A stretch of 64,000 bases of DNA, from positions 1-64,000 of the forward strand of contig CASFPH010000002.1 of the NCBI GenBank assembly GCA_949296645.1. The letters run 5' to 3'. The first letter of the stretch is position 1; the number at the start of each line of letters is the position of its first letter. The position numbers and the translations under genes are program-made. The stretch is from an uncultured Bacteroidales bacterium. GTDB taxonomy: Bacteria > Bacteroidota > Bacteroidia > Bacteroidales > UBA932. The notes below the pieces were generated by a model that ran no database searches, was not told the origin of the DNA, and saw only the letters and a program-made list of their open reading frames with translations. This document shows, piece by piece, positions 18,434 through 27,091 of the stretch.

Positions 18434-19285
18434 ATGACGCAGAACAATTTGTCAAAAAAAAGAAAAGACAAAAAGATATACCGGATATCAGTCCTTAATG
18501 ACAAGACACACGAGAAACTGTTCGGATACAAGACAACGGCAGGGCGCCTGACACTGGCCATAGCGGCAATCATAGTCCTGTATACGGCAATCATAGTATC
18601 TCTCATGGCATTCAGTCCACTGAGAAAACTCATACCAGGATATCCTGACAACAACATCGAAAACATGCTCATCAGAAACCGCATACAAAGGGACTCCATG
18701 GCCAGGGAAATGATAATGTGGGACCTGTATCTTTCAAATGTAAAGAAAGTCATGAGCGGGAAAACCCCGACGGACTACCAGACCCTGATAAAAATGCGCG
18801 ACTCGATAATCTATACACCTGACTCGTCAGGCAGACAAATATCATCCGATTCCATCTTCACAAGGGAAATGCACAAAACAGGGGGTAAGGGCAAAACGGA
18901 TGAGAAACTGGAGAATTTCCACATGTTCAAACCAATAGAAGGTATTGTCACCGCCCATTACAATATCTCCGCAAATCATCCTTTCACCGACATAGCGGCC
19001 ACAGAAAACTCCGTGGTCTCGTCGATTCTGCCGGGGACCATAATTTCCGACGAATACAGCGAGGAATACGGCTATTCAGTACAGATACAGCACAGCAACA
19101 ATCTGGTTTCCGTGTACAGGCATCTGGGAACGCTACTGAAAAAACGAGGTGAAAAAGTTGAAGCAGGAACAGCAATTGCACTGATAGCGAAAAAAGGAGG
19201 GAAAGTATCCACCGGCCCCCATCTGCATCTTGAACTATGGTATGACGGAGAACCGGTAAATCCTGAAAAATACATAAAATTCTGA
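18434..19285 (+). CDS. M23 (LytM) family peptidoglycan endopeptidase
   Basis: A predicted zinc DD-endopeptidase or divisome-type LytM factor acting on peptidoglycan, anchored by one helix (residues 40-62). The 283-residue protein has a basic cytoplasmic N terminus, the helix, a short linker, and a C-terminal M23 domain. Its zinc ligands are present: HPFTD for HxxxD, and HLH in GPHLHLELW, with YRHLG between. Active metallopeptidase is therefore likely. Eleven bases separate it from dxr; the run continues to rseP and DUF4837. Confidence 0.9.
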   Translation: MTQNNLSKKRKDKKIYRISVLNDKTHEKLFGYKTTAGRLTLAIAAIIVLYTAIIVSLMAFSPLRKLIPGYPDNNIENMLIRNRIQRDSMAREMIMWDLYLSNVKKVMSGKTPTDYQTLIKMRDSIIYTPDSSGRQISSDSIFTREMHKTGGKGKTDEKLENFHMFKPIEGIVTAHYNISANHPFTDIAATENSVVSSILPGTIISDEYSEEYGYSVQIQHSNNLVSVYRHLGTLLKKRGEKVEAGTAIALIAKKGGKVSTGPHLHLELWYDGEPVNPEKYIKF

Positions 19286-19295
19286 ATGATCGGCC

Positions 19296-20459
19296 ATGCG
19301 GAAAAAAGGAATAGCGATACTCGGATCCACAGGATCCATAGGGACACAGGCCCTTGACGTAATAGCCCAGCACAGGGAAAAGTACAGCGTGGAACTGCTC
19401 ACTGCAAACAGGAATTCGGAACTGCTTATAAAACAGGCCATAGAATTCGATGCAAACACAGTCATCATCTGCGACAAAAGCAAATACAAGGAAGTCAACG
19501 ACGCGTTGTCTCCCCATGACATCAAGGTGTTTGCCGGAATAGAATCCGTCCAGGAAGCCGTATGTGCGGAATCCATAGACACGGTACTGACAGCCATGGT
19601 AGGTTTCAGCGGCCTCAGACCAACGGTTGCGGCAATCAAAGCCGGAAAAACCATAGCCCTGGCCAACAAGGAAACTCTTGTAGCCGCAGGAGAAATCATA
19701 AGCAGAATGTGCATTGAACACAGGACTCCGGTCATACCTGTCGATTCGGAACATTCCGCAATCTTCCAATCGCTGCAGGGGGAATACAATCCCATAGAAA
19801 AAATCCTTCTTACCGCATCTGGAGGTCCTTTCCTGCATTCTTCAGAAGAAGAAATAAGACAGGCCGGCATAGAAGACGTACTGAAGCACCCGAGATGGAA
19901 AATGGGAGCCAAGGTCACCGTAGACTCGGCAAGCATGATGAACAAAGGTCTTGAAATGATCGAGGCAAGATGGCTTTTCAACACGGACCCCTCAAAAATA
20001 GAAATAATAGTACATCCGCAATCCGTGATACATTCCATGGTACAGTTCGAAGACGGCTCCATCATAGCTCAGATGAGCCATCCGGACATGAGGATACCGA
20101 TACAATACGGCATAGCCTACCCGGAAAGACCCGCACTCAACACAAAGAGACTGGATTTCAATGAACTTGGGAAAATGACTTTCGAAAAGCCGGACACAGG
20201 ACGGTTCCCCGCTATAGAAATCGCATACGGATGCATCCGCAAAGGGGGGAACATGCCGTGCATAATGAACGCCGCAAACGAAGCAGCCGTGGCAGCGTTC
20301 CTTAACGGTAAAATAAAATTCCACGCCATTCCGGAAATAATCTCGTCTGCTATCGGCAAGGCACATTTCCTGGAACATCCGGACCTGGAAGACATATTCG
20401 GCACGCATGAGGAAGTATACAGGAAGACCGCTTCATGCCTGGGCATGCACAATATTTGA
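19296..20459 (+). CDS. dxr: 1-deoxy-D-xylulose 5-phosphate reductoisomerase
   Basis: Second enzyme of the MEP isoprenoid pathway, converting DXP to MEP with NADPH. The 387-residue product starts with the NADPH-binding AILGSTGSIGTQALDVI, has LANKETLVAAGE, the catalytic loop PVDSEHSAIFQSL, TASGGPF, and MGAKVTVDSASMMNKGLE with metal and substrate ligands. Full length. It sits between an M23 peptidase and rseP; dxr-rseP adjacency is common in Bacteroidota. Confidence 0.97.
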   Translation: MRKKGIAILGSTGSIGTQALDVIAQHREKYSVELLTANRNSELLIKQAIEFDANTVIICDKSKYKEVNDALSPHDIKVFAGIESVQEAVCAESIDTVLTAMVGFSGLRPTVAAIKAGKTIALANKETLVAAGEIISRMCIEHRTPVIPVDSEHSAIFQSLQGEYNPIEKILLTASGGPFLHSSEEEIRQAGIEDVLKHPRWKMGAKVTVDSASMMNKGLEMIEARWLFNTDPSKIEIIVHPQSVIHSMVQFEDGSIIAQMSHPDMRIPIQYGIAYPERPALNTKRLDFNELGKMTFEKPDTGRFPAIEIAYGCIRKGGNMPCIMNAANEAAVAAFLNGKIKFHAIPEIISSAIGKAHFLEHPDLEDIFGTHEEVYRKTASCLGMHNI

Positions 20460-20523
20460 CTCATGCCCATAATTTACTATATTTGTTGTTTCGTCTGAAA
20501 AACAAAAACGCTTAAAATACGAA

Positions 20524-21852
20524 ATGGATATACTCATCAAAGCAGGGCAGCTTATCGCCGCATTATCGATACTTGTATTCGTGCATGAACTGGGACATTT
20601 CTTCTTTGCACGTCTCTTCAAAATAAGGGTGGAAAAATTCTACCTGTTCTTCGACATAAAGTTTGCATTATTCAAATTCAAACCGAAAAATTCCGAGACG
20701 GAATACGGTATAGGGTGGCTTCCCCTGGGAGGATACTGCAAGATAGCGGGGATGATTGACGAGTCCATGGACAAGGAAGCATTGAAATCCGAACCGAAGC
20801 CATGGGAATTCAGAAGCAAGCCGGCATGGCAAAGGCTTCTCATACTCTTCGGCGGAGTCCTGTTCAATTTCATACTGGCAATCATTGTATATGCAGGCTC
20901 ACTGATGACCTGGGGAGAGCAGTACGTACGTAACGAAGACGCGACATACGGAATATACGCCAACAGTCTGGCCAGAGAAATAGGATTCAGGCACGGAGAC
21001 AGGATTGTAAGTTTCGGGGAACTCGAACCTGAAATATTCACACAACTTCAGATAGACCTGGTAAGGGAACAGGCAGAATACGCACGCGTCATAAGGGACG
21101 GAGATACCGTAACAATAAATATAGACAAGGCTTTCATACCTGCGATACTCAAGACACCGGGAATGTTCGAATTCTCGATTCCGTTCCAGGTCAAGGAAAT
21201 CCCTGATACCTCTATAAACAGGGACAGCGGGCTGATGCCTGGCGACATAATCACAGGAATAGACGGAAAAGACATAAAGGGAGGATTCCTCGAAGTTACC
21301 GACATTCTGAAAAGTTCGGCAGGCAGGACCATCGATGTCACGGTCGCGAGAGGTACAGATACGACAGACAGCAAAGTGACGGTAGACGAAACCGGGAAAA
21401 TGGAGGTTATCCTGGAAAACGACATAACGAAATTCATAAAGGTAACTGAAAAGAAATACGGATTTGCAGAAGCCATCACAGGAGGGGCCGGAAAAGCGGT
21501 AAAAACCCTTACGAACTATTTCAAGGAACTGAAACTTATGGTTTCACCTGAAACTGAAGCATACAAGTCTGTAGGAAGCTTCATAACCATGGGAAGTCTG
21601 TTCCCGTCATCATGGAACTGGAGCATATTCTGGAGCATCACCGCATTTCTGTCCGTGATGCTGGCAGTACTCAACATACTGCCTATCCCGGCGCTTGACG
21701 GCGGGCACATACTCTTCATACTGTATGAAATGATAAGCGGAAGAAAACCGAGCGACAAATTCATGGAATACGCCCAAATGTTCGGGATGCTCATCCTGAT
21801 AGGGCTGATGATACTTGCGTTCGGCAACGACATATTCAGACTGTTCAACTGA
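20524..21852 (+). CDS. rseP: RIP zinc metalloprotease RseP (site-2 protease)
   Basis: An intramembrane protease that cleaves anti-sigma factors and signal peptide remnants. The 442-residue product has HELGH at residues 21-25 in the first helix, a PDZ-containing periplasmic middle (around residues 110-330), and LDGGHIL in the third helix providing the third zinc ligand. ATG at 20524 gives the short N terminus required before HELGH. RseP could process the small membrane protein next to the ECF sigma factor at 51.2 kb, though this is inference only. Confidence 0.95.
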   Translation: MDILIKAGQLIAALSILVFVHELGHFFFARLFKIRVEKFYLFFDIKFALFKFKPKNSETEYGIGWLPLGGYCKIAGMIDESMDKEALKSEPKPWEFRSKPAWQRLLILFGGVLFNFILAIIVYAGSLMTWGEQYVRNEDATYGIYANSLAREIGFRHGDRIVSFGELEPEIFTQLQIDLVREQAEYARVIRDGDTVTINIDKAFIPAILKTPGMFEFSIPFQVKEIPDTSINRDSGLMPGDIITGIDGKDIKGGFLEVTDILKSSAGRTIDVTVARGTDTTDSKVTVDETGKMEVILENDITKFIKVTEKKYGFAEAITGGAGKAVKTLTNYFKELKLMVSPETEAYKSVGSFITMGSLFPSSWNWSIFWSITAFLSVMLAVLNILPIPALDGGHILFILYEMISGRKPSDKFMEYAQMFGMLILIGLMILAFGNDIFRLFN

Positions 21853-21865
21853 TAAAACAAATGCC

Positions 21866-22864
21866 ATGAAAAGAATACCAATCATCCTTTCACTAATAGC
21901 AATGCTGGCCATGACTTTATCATGCGGGGAAAACGGCATAAAGTTAAAACAGAATGTAAGCGGAAAAGCAGGGGAAGTACTGATAGTCATATCCAAGGAC
22001 TCATGGGAATCCGAACCGGGAAGCGAACTGAGATCAATCCTTGCAGTCGACTATCCGCAGCTGCCGCAAAAGGAGCCTCTCTTCACCCTGTACAATATTC
22101 CCGAATCAGCATTTTCAAACATATTCAGGACACACCGCAACCTGATAATCGTAAATATCGCCGATTCCATCGCATCTCCCAACTTCGTACACCAAAGAGA
22201 CATATGGGCTCAGCCACAGACGGTTATCACCATTTCCGCAAAAAGCAAGAAGGAAGCAGCAGGCATCATAGCGGACAACGGATCAAGACTGAAAAGCATT
22301 TTTGAACAGGCGGAAAGGGACAGAATCATAAACAACACGAAAAAATACGGAGAACCGCAACTCAAAGATGCCGTATGCAAACAGATAGGCGGCTCGCCAT
22401 ATTTCCCTAAAGGCTATATTATGAAAAAGCAGACGGACGAGTTCATCTGGATTGCCTATGAGACCACGTATACGAATCAGGGAATCCTGATTTACTCATA
22501 CCCTGTCGAAGAGGAGACAAGACTGGACCTCAAATCGATTATCGAAAAGCGCAACGAAGTGCTTAAAGACAATCTGCCGGGGATGTTTCCGAACAGCTAC
22601 ATGACAACAGCCACCATTTACCCTCCGGACCATAAATGGGTAAGATATAAAAAACGTGATTTTGCCGAAGTGAGAGGACTTTGGGAAATGCAGAACGACT
22701 TTATGGGCGGACCTTTCATATCACACAGTTTCTACGACAAGACAGGCAGGAACATAATAGTTCTTGAAGCATTCGTATATGCTCCGAAGTTTGACAAGAG
22801 GAACTATCTGAGACAGGTGGAGTCCATACTGTACTCCTTCGAATGGGAAGGAACGGAAAAGTAA
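21866..22864 (+). CDS. DUF4837 family lipoprotein
   Basis: A Bacteroidota-specific lipoprotein of unknown function. The 332-residue product has a signal peptide with lipobox (TLSC, mature end CGENG). The body includes KAGEVLIVISKDSWES near the N terminus and a repeat-like second half starting around PYFPKGYIM. The ATG at 21866 is the one giving a signal peptide; an upstream start would overlap rseP. It follows rseP by 13 bases and ends the dxr-rseP run. Confidence 0.82.
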   Translation: MKRIPIILSLIAMLAMTLSCGENGIKLKQNVSGKAGEVLIVISKDSWESEPGSELRSILAVDYPQLPQKEPLFTLYNIPESAFSNIFRTHRNLIIVNIADSIASPNFVHQRDIWAQPQTVITISAKSKKEAAGIIADNGSRLKSIFEQAERDRIINNTKKYGEPQLKDAVCKQIGGSPYFPKGYIMKKQTDEFIWIAYETTYTNQGILIYSYPVEEETRLDLKSIIEKRNEVLKDNLPGMFPNSYMTTATIYPPDHKWVRYKKRDFAEVRGLWEMQNDFMGGPFISHSFYDKTGRNIIVLEAFVYAPKFDKRNYLRQVESILYSFEWEGTEK

Positions 22865-22879
22865 ATTTTTCGAAAAAAA

Positions 22880-22910
22880 TTTGGTGGTTTAAAAAAAAGC
22901 TGTACCTTTG
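22880..22910 (+). promoter_or_regulatory. promoter of tRNA-Glu and rpsT
   Basis: TTTG at 22880-22883, exactly 19 bases, then TACCTTTG at 22903-22910: a perfect consensus match. Confidence 0.88.
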
Positions 22911-22960
22911 CAATCGCAAAAGAGAAACGGAGGAATTAACTCCGAAACTCACCTCAAGGA

Positions 22961-23032
22961 GGTCCGTTCGTCTAAAGGTTAGGACTCAAGATTTTCATTC
23001 TTGCAATAGGGGTTCGATTCCCCTACGGACTA
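22961..23032 (+). tRNA. tRNA-Glu(TTC)
   Basis: A complete 72-base cloverleaf. The acceptor stem GGTCCGT/ACGGACT includes a terminal G-U pair. Anticodon stem CAAGA/TCTTG encloses the loop TTTTCAT with anticodon TTC, and the T arm is AGGGG-TTCGATT-CCCCT. CCA is not encoded. It is preceded by a perfect promoter and probably shares its transcript with rpsT, whose start lies 20 bases on. Confidence 0.96.
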
Positions 23033-23052
23033 CAAAATAAAAAAGAAATATA

Positions 23053-23307
23053 ATGGCAAATCACGCATCAGCAGACAAGCGTCATCGCCAAAGCGAGAGA
23101 CGCAGGTTGCATAATCGTTATTATGCAAAAACAACTCGCAATGCACTTAAGGCATTGCGTAACACAACCGACAAGGATGCCGCTTTAGCGCTACTTCCTA
23201 AAGTATCATCAATGTTGGATAAATTGGCTAAAAACAACATAATACATGCCAACAAGGCCGCAAACCTCAAGAGCAGCATTGCCAAACATGTAAACAAATT
23301 AGCTTAA
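23053..23307 (+). CDS. rpsT: 30S ribosomal protein bS20
   Basis: A helical 16S rRNA-binding protein. The 84-residue product starts [20 protein letters not shown] and has [26 protein letters not shown]-type helices and [11 protein letters not shown]. No Shine-Dalgarno is present. It probably uses the tRNA-Glu promoter, and a perfect terminator follows. Confidence 0.97.
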   Translation: MANHASADKRHRQSERRRLHNRYYAKTTRNALKALRNTTDKDAALALLPKVSSMLDKLAKNNIIHANKAANLKSSIAKHVNKLA

Positions 23308-23334
23308 TTTTACCTTTTGTCATAGAAGATATCA

Positions 23335-23368
23335 AAGTCCTTGCAAAATTTGCAAGGACTTTTTTTTG
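23335..23368 (+). terminator. intrinsic terminator of rpsT
   Basis: AGTCCTTGCAAA pairs perfectly with TTTGCAAGGACT and is followed by eight T residues. The T tract ends eight bases before the radC ATG. Confidence 0.92.
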
Positions 23369-23374
23369 ACAAAT

Positions 23375-24058
23375 ATGGCATACAGTATCAAGAATTGGAA
23401 CGAGAAAGAGCGCCCCAGAGAAAAACTGATAAAACACGGGGCGGAAGCATTAACCGATGCAGAACTGATAGCAATAATAATACGCTCCGGAGACAGAAAG
23501 CGCGACGCCGTCATGATGGCAAGAGAACTTCTGAATGAAAACGACGGTTCTCTGACCCAACTTATAAATGAACCCGCGGAAAAACTTATGAGGAACAGCG
23601 GAATAGGCATAACCAAAGCCGCTTCAATAAAAGCAGCGCTGGAACTCGGAAAAAGAGCTGGAATGGACGTGGACGAAAAACACGAAAGAATAATGTCGTC
23701 AGATACCGTTGCAGGAATTTTCTCTCCAATGCTCAGGCACCTGAAACACGAAGAATTCTGGGCAATCTTCATGGACAGAAGCAACAGGATAATAAAAAAG
23801 GAAAAAATAAGCAGCGGAGGAACATTCTCAACAGTAGTCGACATCAAAATAGTCGCAAAAAAAGCCGTAGACCTGCTCTCGAATTCGGTAATAGTCGTCC
23901 ACAACCACCCTTCTGGCAACATGAATCCCGGCGACCTTGACAAAAACATAACGAAAAGACTCCTGTCTGCACTCGAAATGTTTGAAATAAGGCTTCTCGA
24001 CCATATAATCATAGCCGGAAAAGGATACTTCAGTTTTGCAGACTCCGGAATACTTTAG
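23375..24058 (+). CDS. radC: RadC/JAB-domain protein
   Basis: A RadC family protein with helix-hairpin-helix and MPN/JAB metalloprotease-like domains; its true cellular role is unsettled despite the DNA-repair name. The 227-residue product has REKLIKHGAEALTDAELIAI, then NSGIGITKAASIKAALELG, then the JAB block VIVVHNHPSGNMNPG with the HxH pair and Asp further on (DLD). ATG at 23375 is used; it follows the rpsT terminator closely, so an independent promoter is expected but not obvious. Confidence 0.92.
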   Translation: MAYSIKNWNEKERPREKLIKHGAEALTDAELIAIIIRSGDRKRDAVMMARELLNENDGSLTQLINEPAEKLMRNSGIGITKAASIKAALELGKRAGMDVDEKHERIMSSDTVAGIFSPMLRHLKHEEFWAIFMDRSNRIIKKEKISSGGTFSTVVDIKIVAKKAVDLLSNSVIVVHNHPSGNMNPGDLDKNITKRLLSALEMFEIRLLDHIIIAGKGYFSFADSGIL

Positions 24059-24105
24059 ACTCCACCTGAAAACAGAATTTTGCTTTTATTTTGACTAATA
24101 ATAAG

Positions 24106-24113
24106 TATATTTG
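24106..24113 (+). promoter_or_regulatory. -7 box for upp
   Basis: TATATTTG at 24106-24113, 40 bases before the start; no well-spaced -33 box. Confidence 0.5.
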
Positions 24114-24153
24114 TTTTTTTGTAATCGAGACATGTAAAATACAACAAGGCACT

Positions 24154-24807
24154 ATGACAATAATAAATCTTGGAGAACAGAATTCCGTTCTCAACAAATT
24201 CGTGGCAGAAATACGCGATCAGGTTATTCAAAAGGACTCAATGCGCTTCAGACGCAACATTGAGAGAATAGGGGAAATATTCGCCTACGAAATCAGCAGA
24301 AAGCTCAATTACGAATCCCGCCAGGTAACAACACCTCTCGGTATAGCCGAATGCAGAATACCTGACGACAAAATCGTCATAGCGTCAATTCTCAGGGCTG
24401 CCCTGCCACTACACACAGGTATTCTCAATATCTTCGACAATGCACAGAATGCCTTTATCGCAGCATACAGGAAATACAGTAAAGACAACTCCTTCACCAT
24501 ACAGATAGAATACGCAAGCAAACCTTCGATAGAAGGCAAGACTCTTATACTTGCCGACACCATGCTGGCCACCGGATCATCGGTAGTACTCACATACAAC
24601 AGGCTGTGTGAAACGGAGAAGCCCGAACATACACATCTGGTATGTCCGATAGCCAGCAGAAACGGGATAGAATACATATCCAAACACATGCCTCATAAAA
24701 GCGTAACCCTTTGGGTAGCGGCTGTTGATGAAGAACTTACAAACAAGTCGTATATAGTACCGGGACTTGGAGATGCCGGAGACCTGGCTTTTGGAAGCAA
24801 GCTTTAA
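24154..24807 (+). CDS. upp: uracil phosphoribosyltransferase
   Basis: Converts uracil and PRPP to UMP in pyrimidine salvage. The 217-residue product has ASILRAALPLHTG, the PRPP-binding LILADTMLATGSS, and the C-terminal PGLGDAGDLAFG that covers the uracil site. ATG at 24154 (MTIINLGEQ) fits the family; an upstream in-frame ATG would lie before the -7 box. Its stop overlaps the stop of convergent rpoN by four bases. Confidence 0.94.
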   Translation: MTIINLGEQNSVLNKFVAEIRDQVIQKDSMRFRRNIERIGEIFAYEISRKLNYESRQVTTPLGIAECRIPDDKIVIASILRAALPLHTGILNIFDNAQNAFIAAYRKYSKDNSFTIQIEYASKPSIEGKTLILADTMLATGSSVVLTYNRLCETEKPEHTHLVCPIASRNGIEYISKHMPHKSVTLWVAAVDEELTNKSYIVPGLGDAGDLAFGSKL

Positions 24808-26216
24808 AGTTCCTTGCGGAGCCTGGCTATAGGTATATTGAGCTGTTCACGGTATTTTGCAACAGTCCTTCGGGCAACCTTGTATCCCTTGGACTGAAGC
24901 ACTGAGACAAGCTCCTCATCCGTGAGGGGCTTTCTTTTATCCTCCTGATCGATGCTCTGAGCAAGAATGTTCTTTATCTCTCGCGTGGAAACCTCTTCCC
25001 CGTTGTCTGTCATCATACCTTCGGAGAAAAAGTACTTCAAAGGGAAAATACCGAAATGAGTCTGTATATATTTGCAGTTGACTACCCTTGAAATCGTAGA
25101 TATGTCAAGACCTGTTATTTCTGCGATATTCTTCAGAACCATTGGCCGCAACTTGGTCTCGTCTCCGTCCATGAAATAATCGTGCTGGAAATCGATAATA
25201 GCCTGCATAGTATTCTGAAGCGTATTCTGCCTCTGCTTGATGGCCTCTATGAACCACTTCGCAGAATCAAGTTTCTGCTTTACGAATGAAACAGCATCCT
25301 TGCCTTCCTTGGAACCGTTCTTTCCTGAATTCATCAGCAGATCCGCATACCTCTTGTTGACCTTTAGCTCAGGAACCGAAAACTTAGGCATGGTCATTAC
25401 CAGCTGACCGTCCTTCACATCCAGAATAAAATCAGGCACAACCTGCTGAGCCTGTTCTATGTAGGAATCGTCTATCTGTCCGCCGGGCCTCGGATTGAGT
25501 TTTACTATCTCATCTATGGCATCCTTGAGCTCGTCCTCGTCTATTCCCATCCTGGACATTATCTTGGCATAGTGTTTCTTGGTAAATTCCGCAAAATATT
25601 TTTCAAGAATTTCCTCAGCAGTCTTCTGCGCCTTGGACCCGGATCTTGAACGTATCTGCAGCAAAAGGCACTCCTGCAAAGATCTTGCACCGACTCCGAC
25701 AGGCTCGAATTCCTGTATTATGTGCAATATGGATTCCAGTTCCTTTTCGTTTGTCTCTATACCCAGTCTGAAAGCCACATCATCAGAAAGGGACTCGAGA
25801 TCCCTTCTCAGATATCCGTCGTCATCAAGACTTCCTATTATGAATTGCGCTATGGAACGGGTACGGTTATCCATCGAACGGTACCCGAGCTGCATTTCGA
25901 GACTCTGGTGAAAACTCTGCTTCACCGAAAAGACATTGTACTGCGGCTGTATATCCTTACCTTGGTTGTTAACATACAACTTGTAAGACGGGGTCGAATC
26001 GTCCGATCCGTAATCACTCAACGACACTGTCTTGGCTTCCGCTTCATCCCCTTCTGCATCCTTCTCCCCGTCCTCGTCGAGAACAGGATTTTCCTCAAGT
26101 TCCTTTTTAATACGCTGTTCCAGCTCAAGAGTAGGCAACTCAAGCAGCTTTATAGTCTGAATCTGAAGCGGAGAAAGCTTCTGCGTAAGTTTCTGTTGTA
26201 AACCTTGTTTTAACAT
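24804..26216 (-). CDS. rpoN: RNA polymerase sigma-54 factor
   Basis: The alternative sigma factor requiring bacterial enhancer-binding ATPases. The 470-residue product has the N-terminal activator region LKQGLQQKLTQKLSPLQIQT, an acidic linker, the core-binding domain, and the C-terminal RpoN box ARRTVAKYREQLNIP. No sigma-54-type (GG-N10-GC) promoter was spotted in this window. A TATCTTTG box at 26231-26224 sits eight bases before the ATG, suggesting an almost leaderless message. Confidence 0.96.
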   Translation of the reverse strand: MLKQGLQQKLTQKLSPLQIQTIKLLELPTLELEQRIKKELEENPVLDEDGEKDAEGDEAEAKTVSLSDYGSDDSTPSYKLYVNNQGKDIQPQYNVFSVKQSFHQSLEMQLGYRSMDNRTRSIAQFIIGSLDDDGYLRRDLESLSDDVAFRLGIETNEKELESILHIIQEFEPVGVGARSLQECLLLQIRSRSGSKAQKTAEEILEKYFAEFTKKHYAKIMSRMGIDEDELKDAIDEIVKLNPRPGGQIDDSYIEQAQQVVPDFILDVKDGQLVMTMPKFSVPELKVNKRYADLLMNSGKNGSKEGKDAVSFVKQKLDSAKWFIEAIKQRQNTLQNTMQAIIDFQHDYFMDGDETKLRPMVLKNIAEITGLDISTISRVVNCKYIQTHFGIFPLKYFFSEGMMTDNGEEVSTREIKNILAQSIDQEDKRKPLTDEELVSVLQSKGYKVARRTVAKYREQLNIPIARLRKEL

Positions 26217-26223
26217 ATCTATG

Positions 26224-26231
26224 CAAAGATA
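26224..26231 (-). promoter_or_regulatory. -7 box immediately before rpoN
   Basis: TATCTTTG on the minus strand, ending eight bases from the start codon at 26216; no clear -33 box. Confidence 0.45.
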
Positions 26232-26272
26232 TGATTTTTATTTAACTTAGCACTCTGTTAAAGATACAAAAG

Positions 26273-27091
26273 ATGGGAAATTTGAGAATAGACATAGACA
26301 ATGTCATAAAATCAAAAAGCGAAAAACTGTACGGAAGAATACCGGGGTTCATAATAAAATGGCTAAAACGTACAGTCCATCAGGATGAAATAAACGATAT
26401 TCTGGACAAATGCGGCGACCTCGAAGGAGTGGCATTCATAGACAGGGCACTTGAAATAATGAATATTTCATATGACCTGCACCATTCCGACAGGATAGAA
26501 GAAAACAAAAATTATCTTTTCGTATCCAACCATCCTCTCGGAGGGCTTGACGGACTGATCGCCATGTCGGCGCTAGGTAAAATTCATCCGGACATGAAGG
26601 TTGTCGTCAATGACCTGCTTATGCACCTGTCACCGATAAAAAGTCTTTTCCTGCCCATAAACAAACACGGTAATATGAGCAAGGAGTACGCTTCCAGGCT
26701 TCACGAAGCATACTCATCCTCGTCTCCTATCTACAATTTTCCGGCAGGCCTGTGCTCAAGACTGATAGACGGAGAAATAAAAGATCCGGAATGGAAGAAG
26801 ACATTTGTGACACAGGCAATAAAATACAACAGGGAAATCGTACCTGTATACTTTTCAGGCAGAAATTCCATGTTTTTTTACAGGCTTTCAAAAGTCAGGA
26901 AATTTTTGGGAATAAAATTCAACATAGAGATGTTATATTTGCCTGATGAAATGTTCAGGCAAAAGGGTGGTCATTTCGACATAGTGATAGGCACCCCCAT
27001 AGACCCGTCTTCACTTAAAGGAAAAAATGCAAGGGAAATGACTGAAATGATTCGCCGGACAAGCTATGAATTAAAGAACGAACTGAAATGA
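26273..27091 (+). CDS. glsA: O-acyltransferase of glycine-lipid synthesis (GlsA/PlsC-like)
   Basis: A membrane-associated acyltransferase of the PlsC superfamily, expected to add the second acyl chain to N-acyl-3-hydroxy-acyl glycine. The 272-residue product has SNHPLGGLDGL near residue 85, where the family HX4D motif is HPLGGLD, and YNFPAGLCSR near 155. Its stop overlaps the start of the N-acyltransferase gene (ATGA), matching the known glsB/glsA partners of Bacteroides. Assignment as glycine lipid rather than ornithine lipid rests on that order-level knowledge. Confidence 0.82.
   Translation: MGNLRIDIDNVIKSKSEKLYGRIPGFIIKWLKRTVHQDEINDILDKCGDLEGVAFIDRALEIMNISYDLHHSDRIEENKNYLFVSNHPLGGLDGLIAMSALGKIHPDMKVVVNDLLMHLSPIKSLFLPINKHGNMSKEYASRLHEAYSSSSPIYNFPAGLCSRLIDGEIKDPEWKKTFVTQAIKYNREIVPVYFSGRNSMFFYRLSKVRKFLGIKFNIEMLYLPDEMFRQKGGHFDIVIGTPIDPSSLKGKNAREMTEMIRRTSYELKNELK

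Noticed and set aside
18984-20065. Long minus-strand frames opposite the M23 and dxr genes
   Set aside because: They are shadows of well-conserved plus-strand genes and show no recognisable domain.
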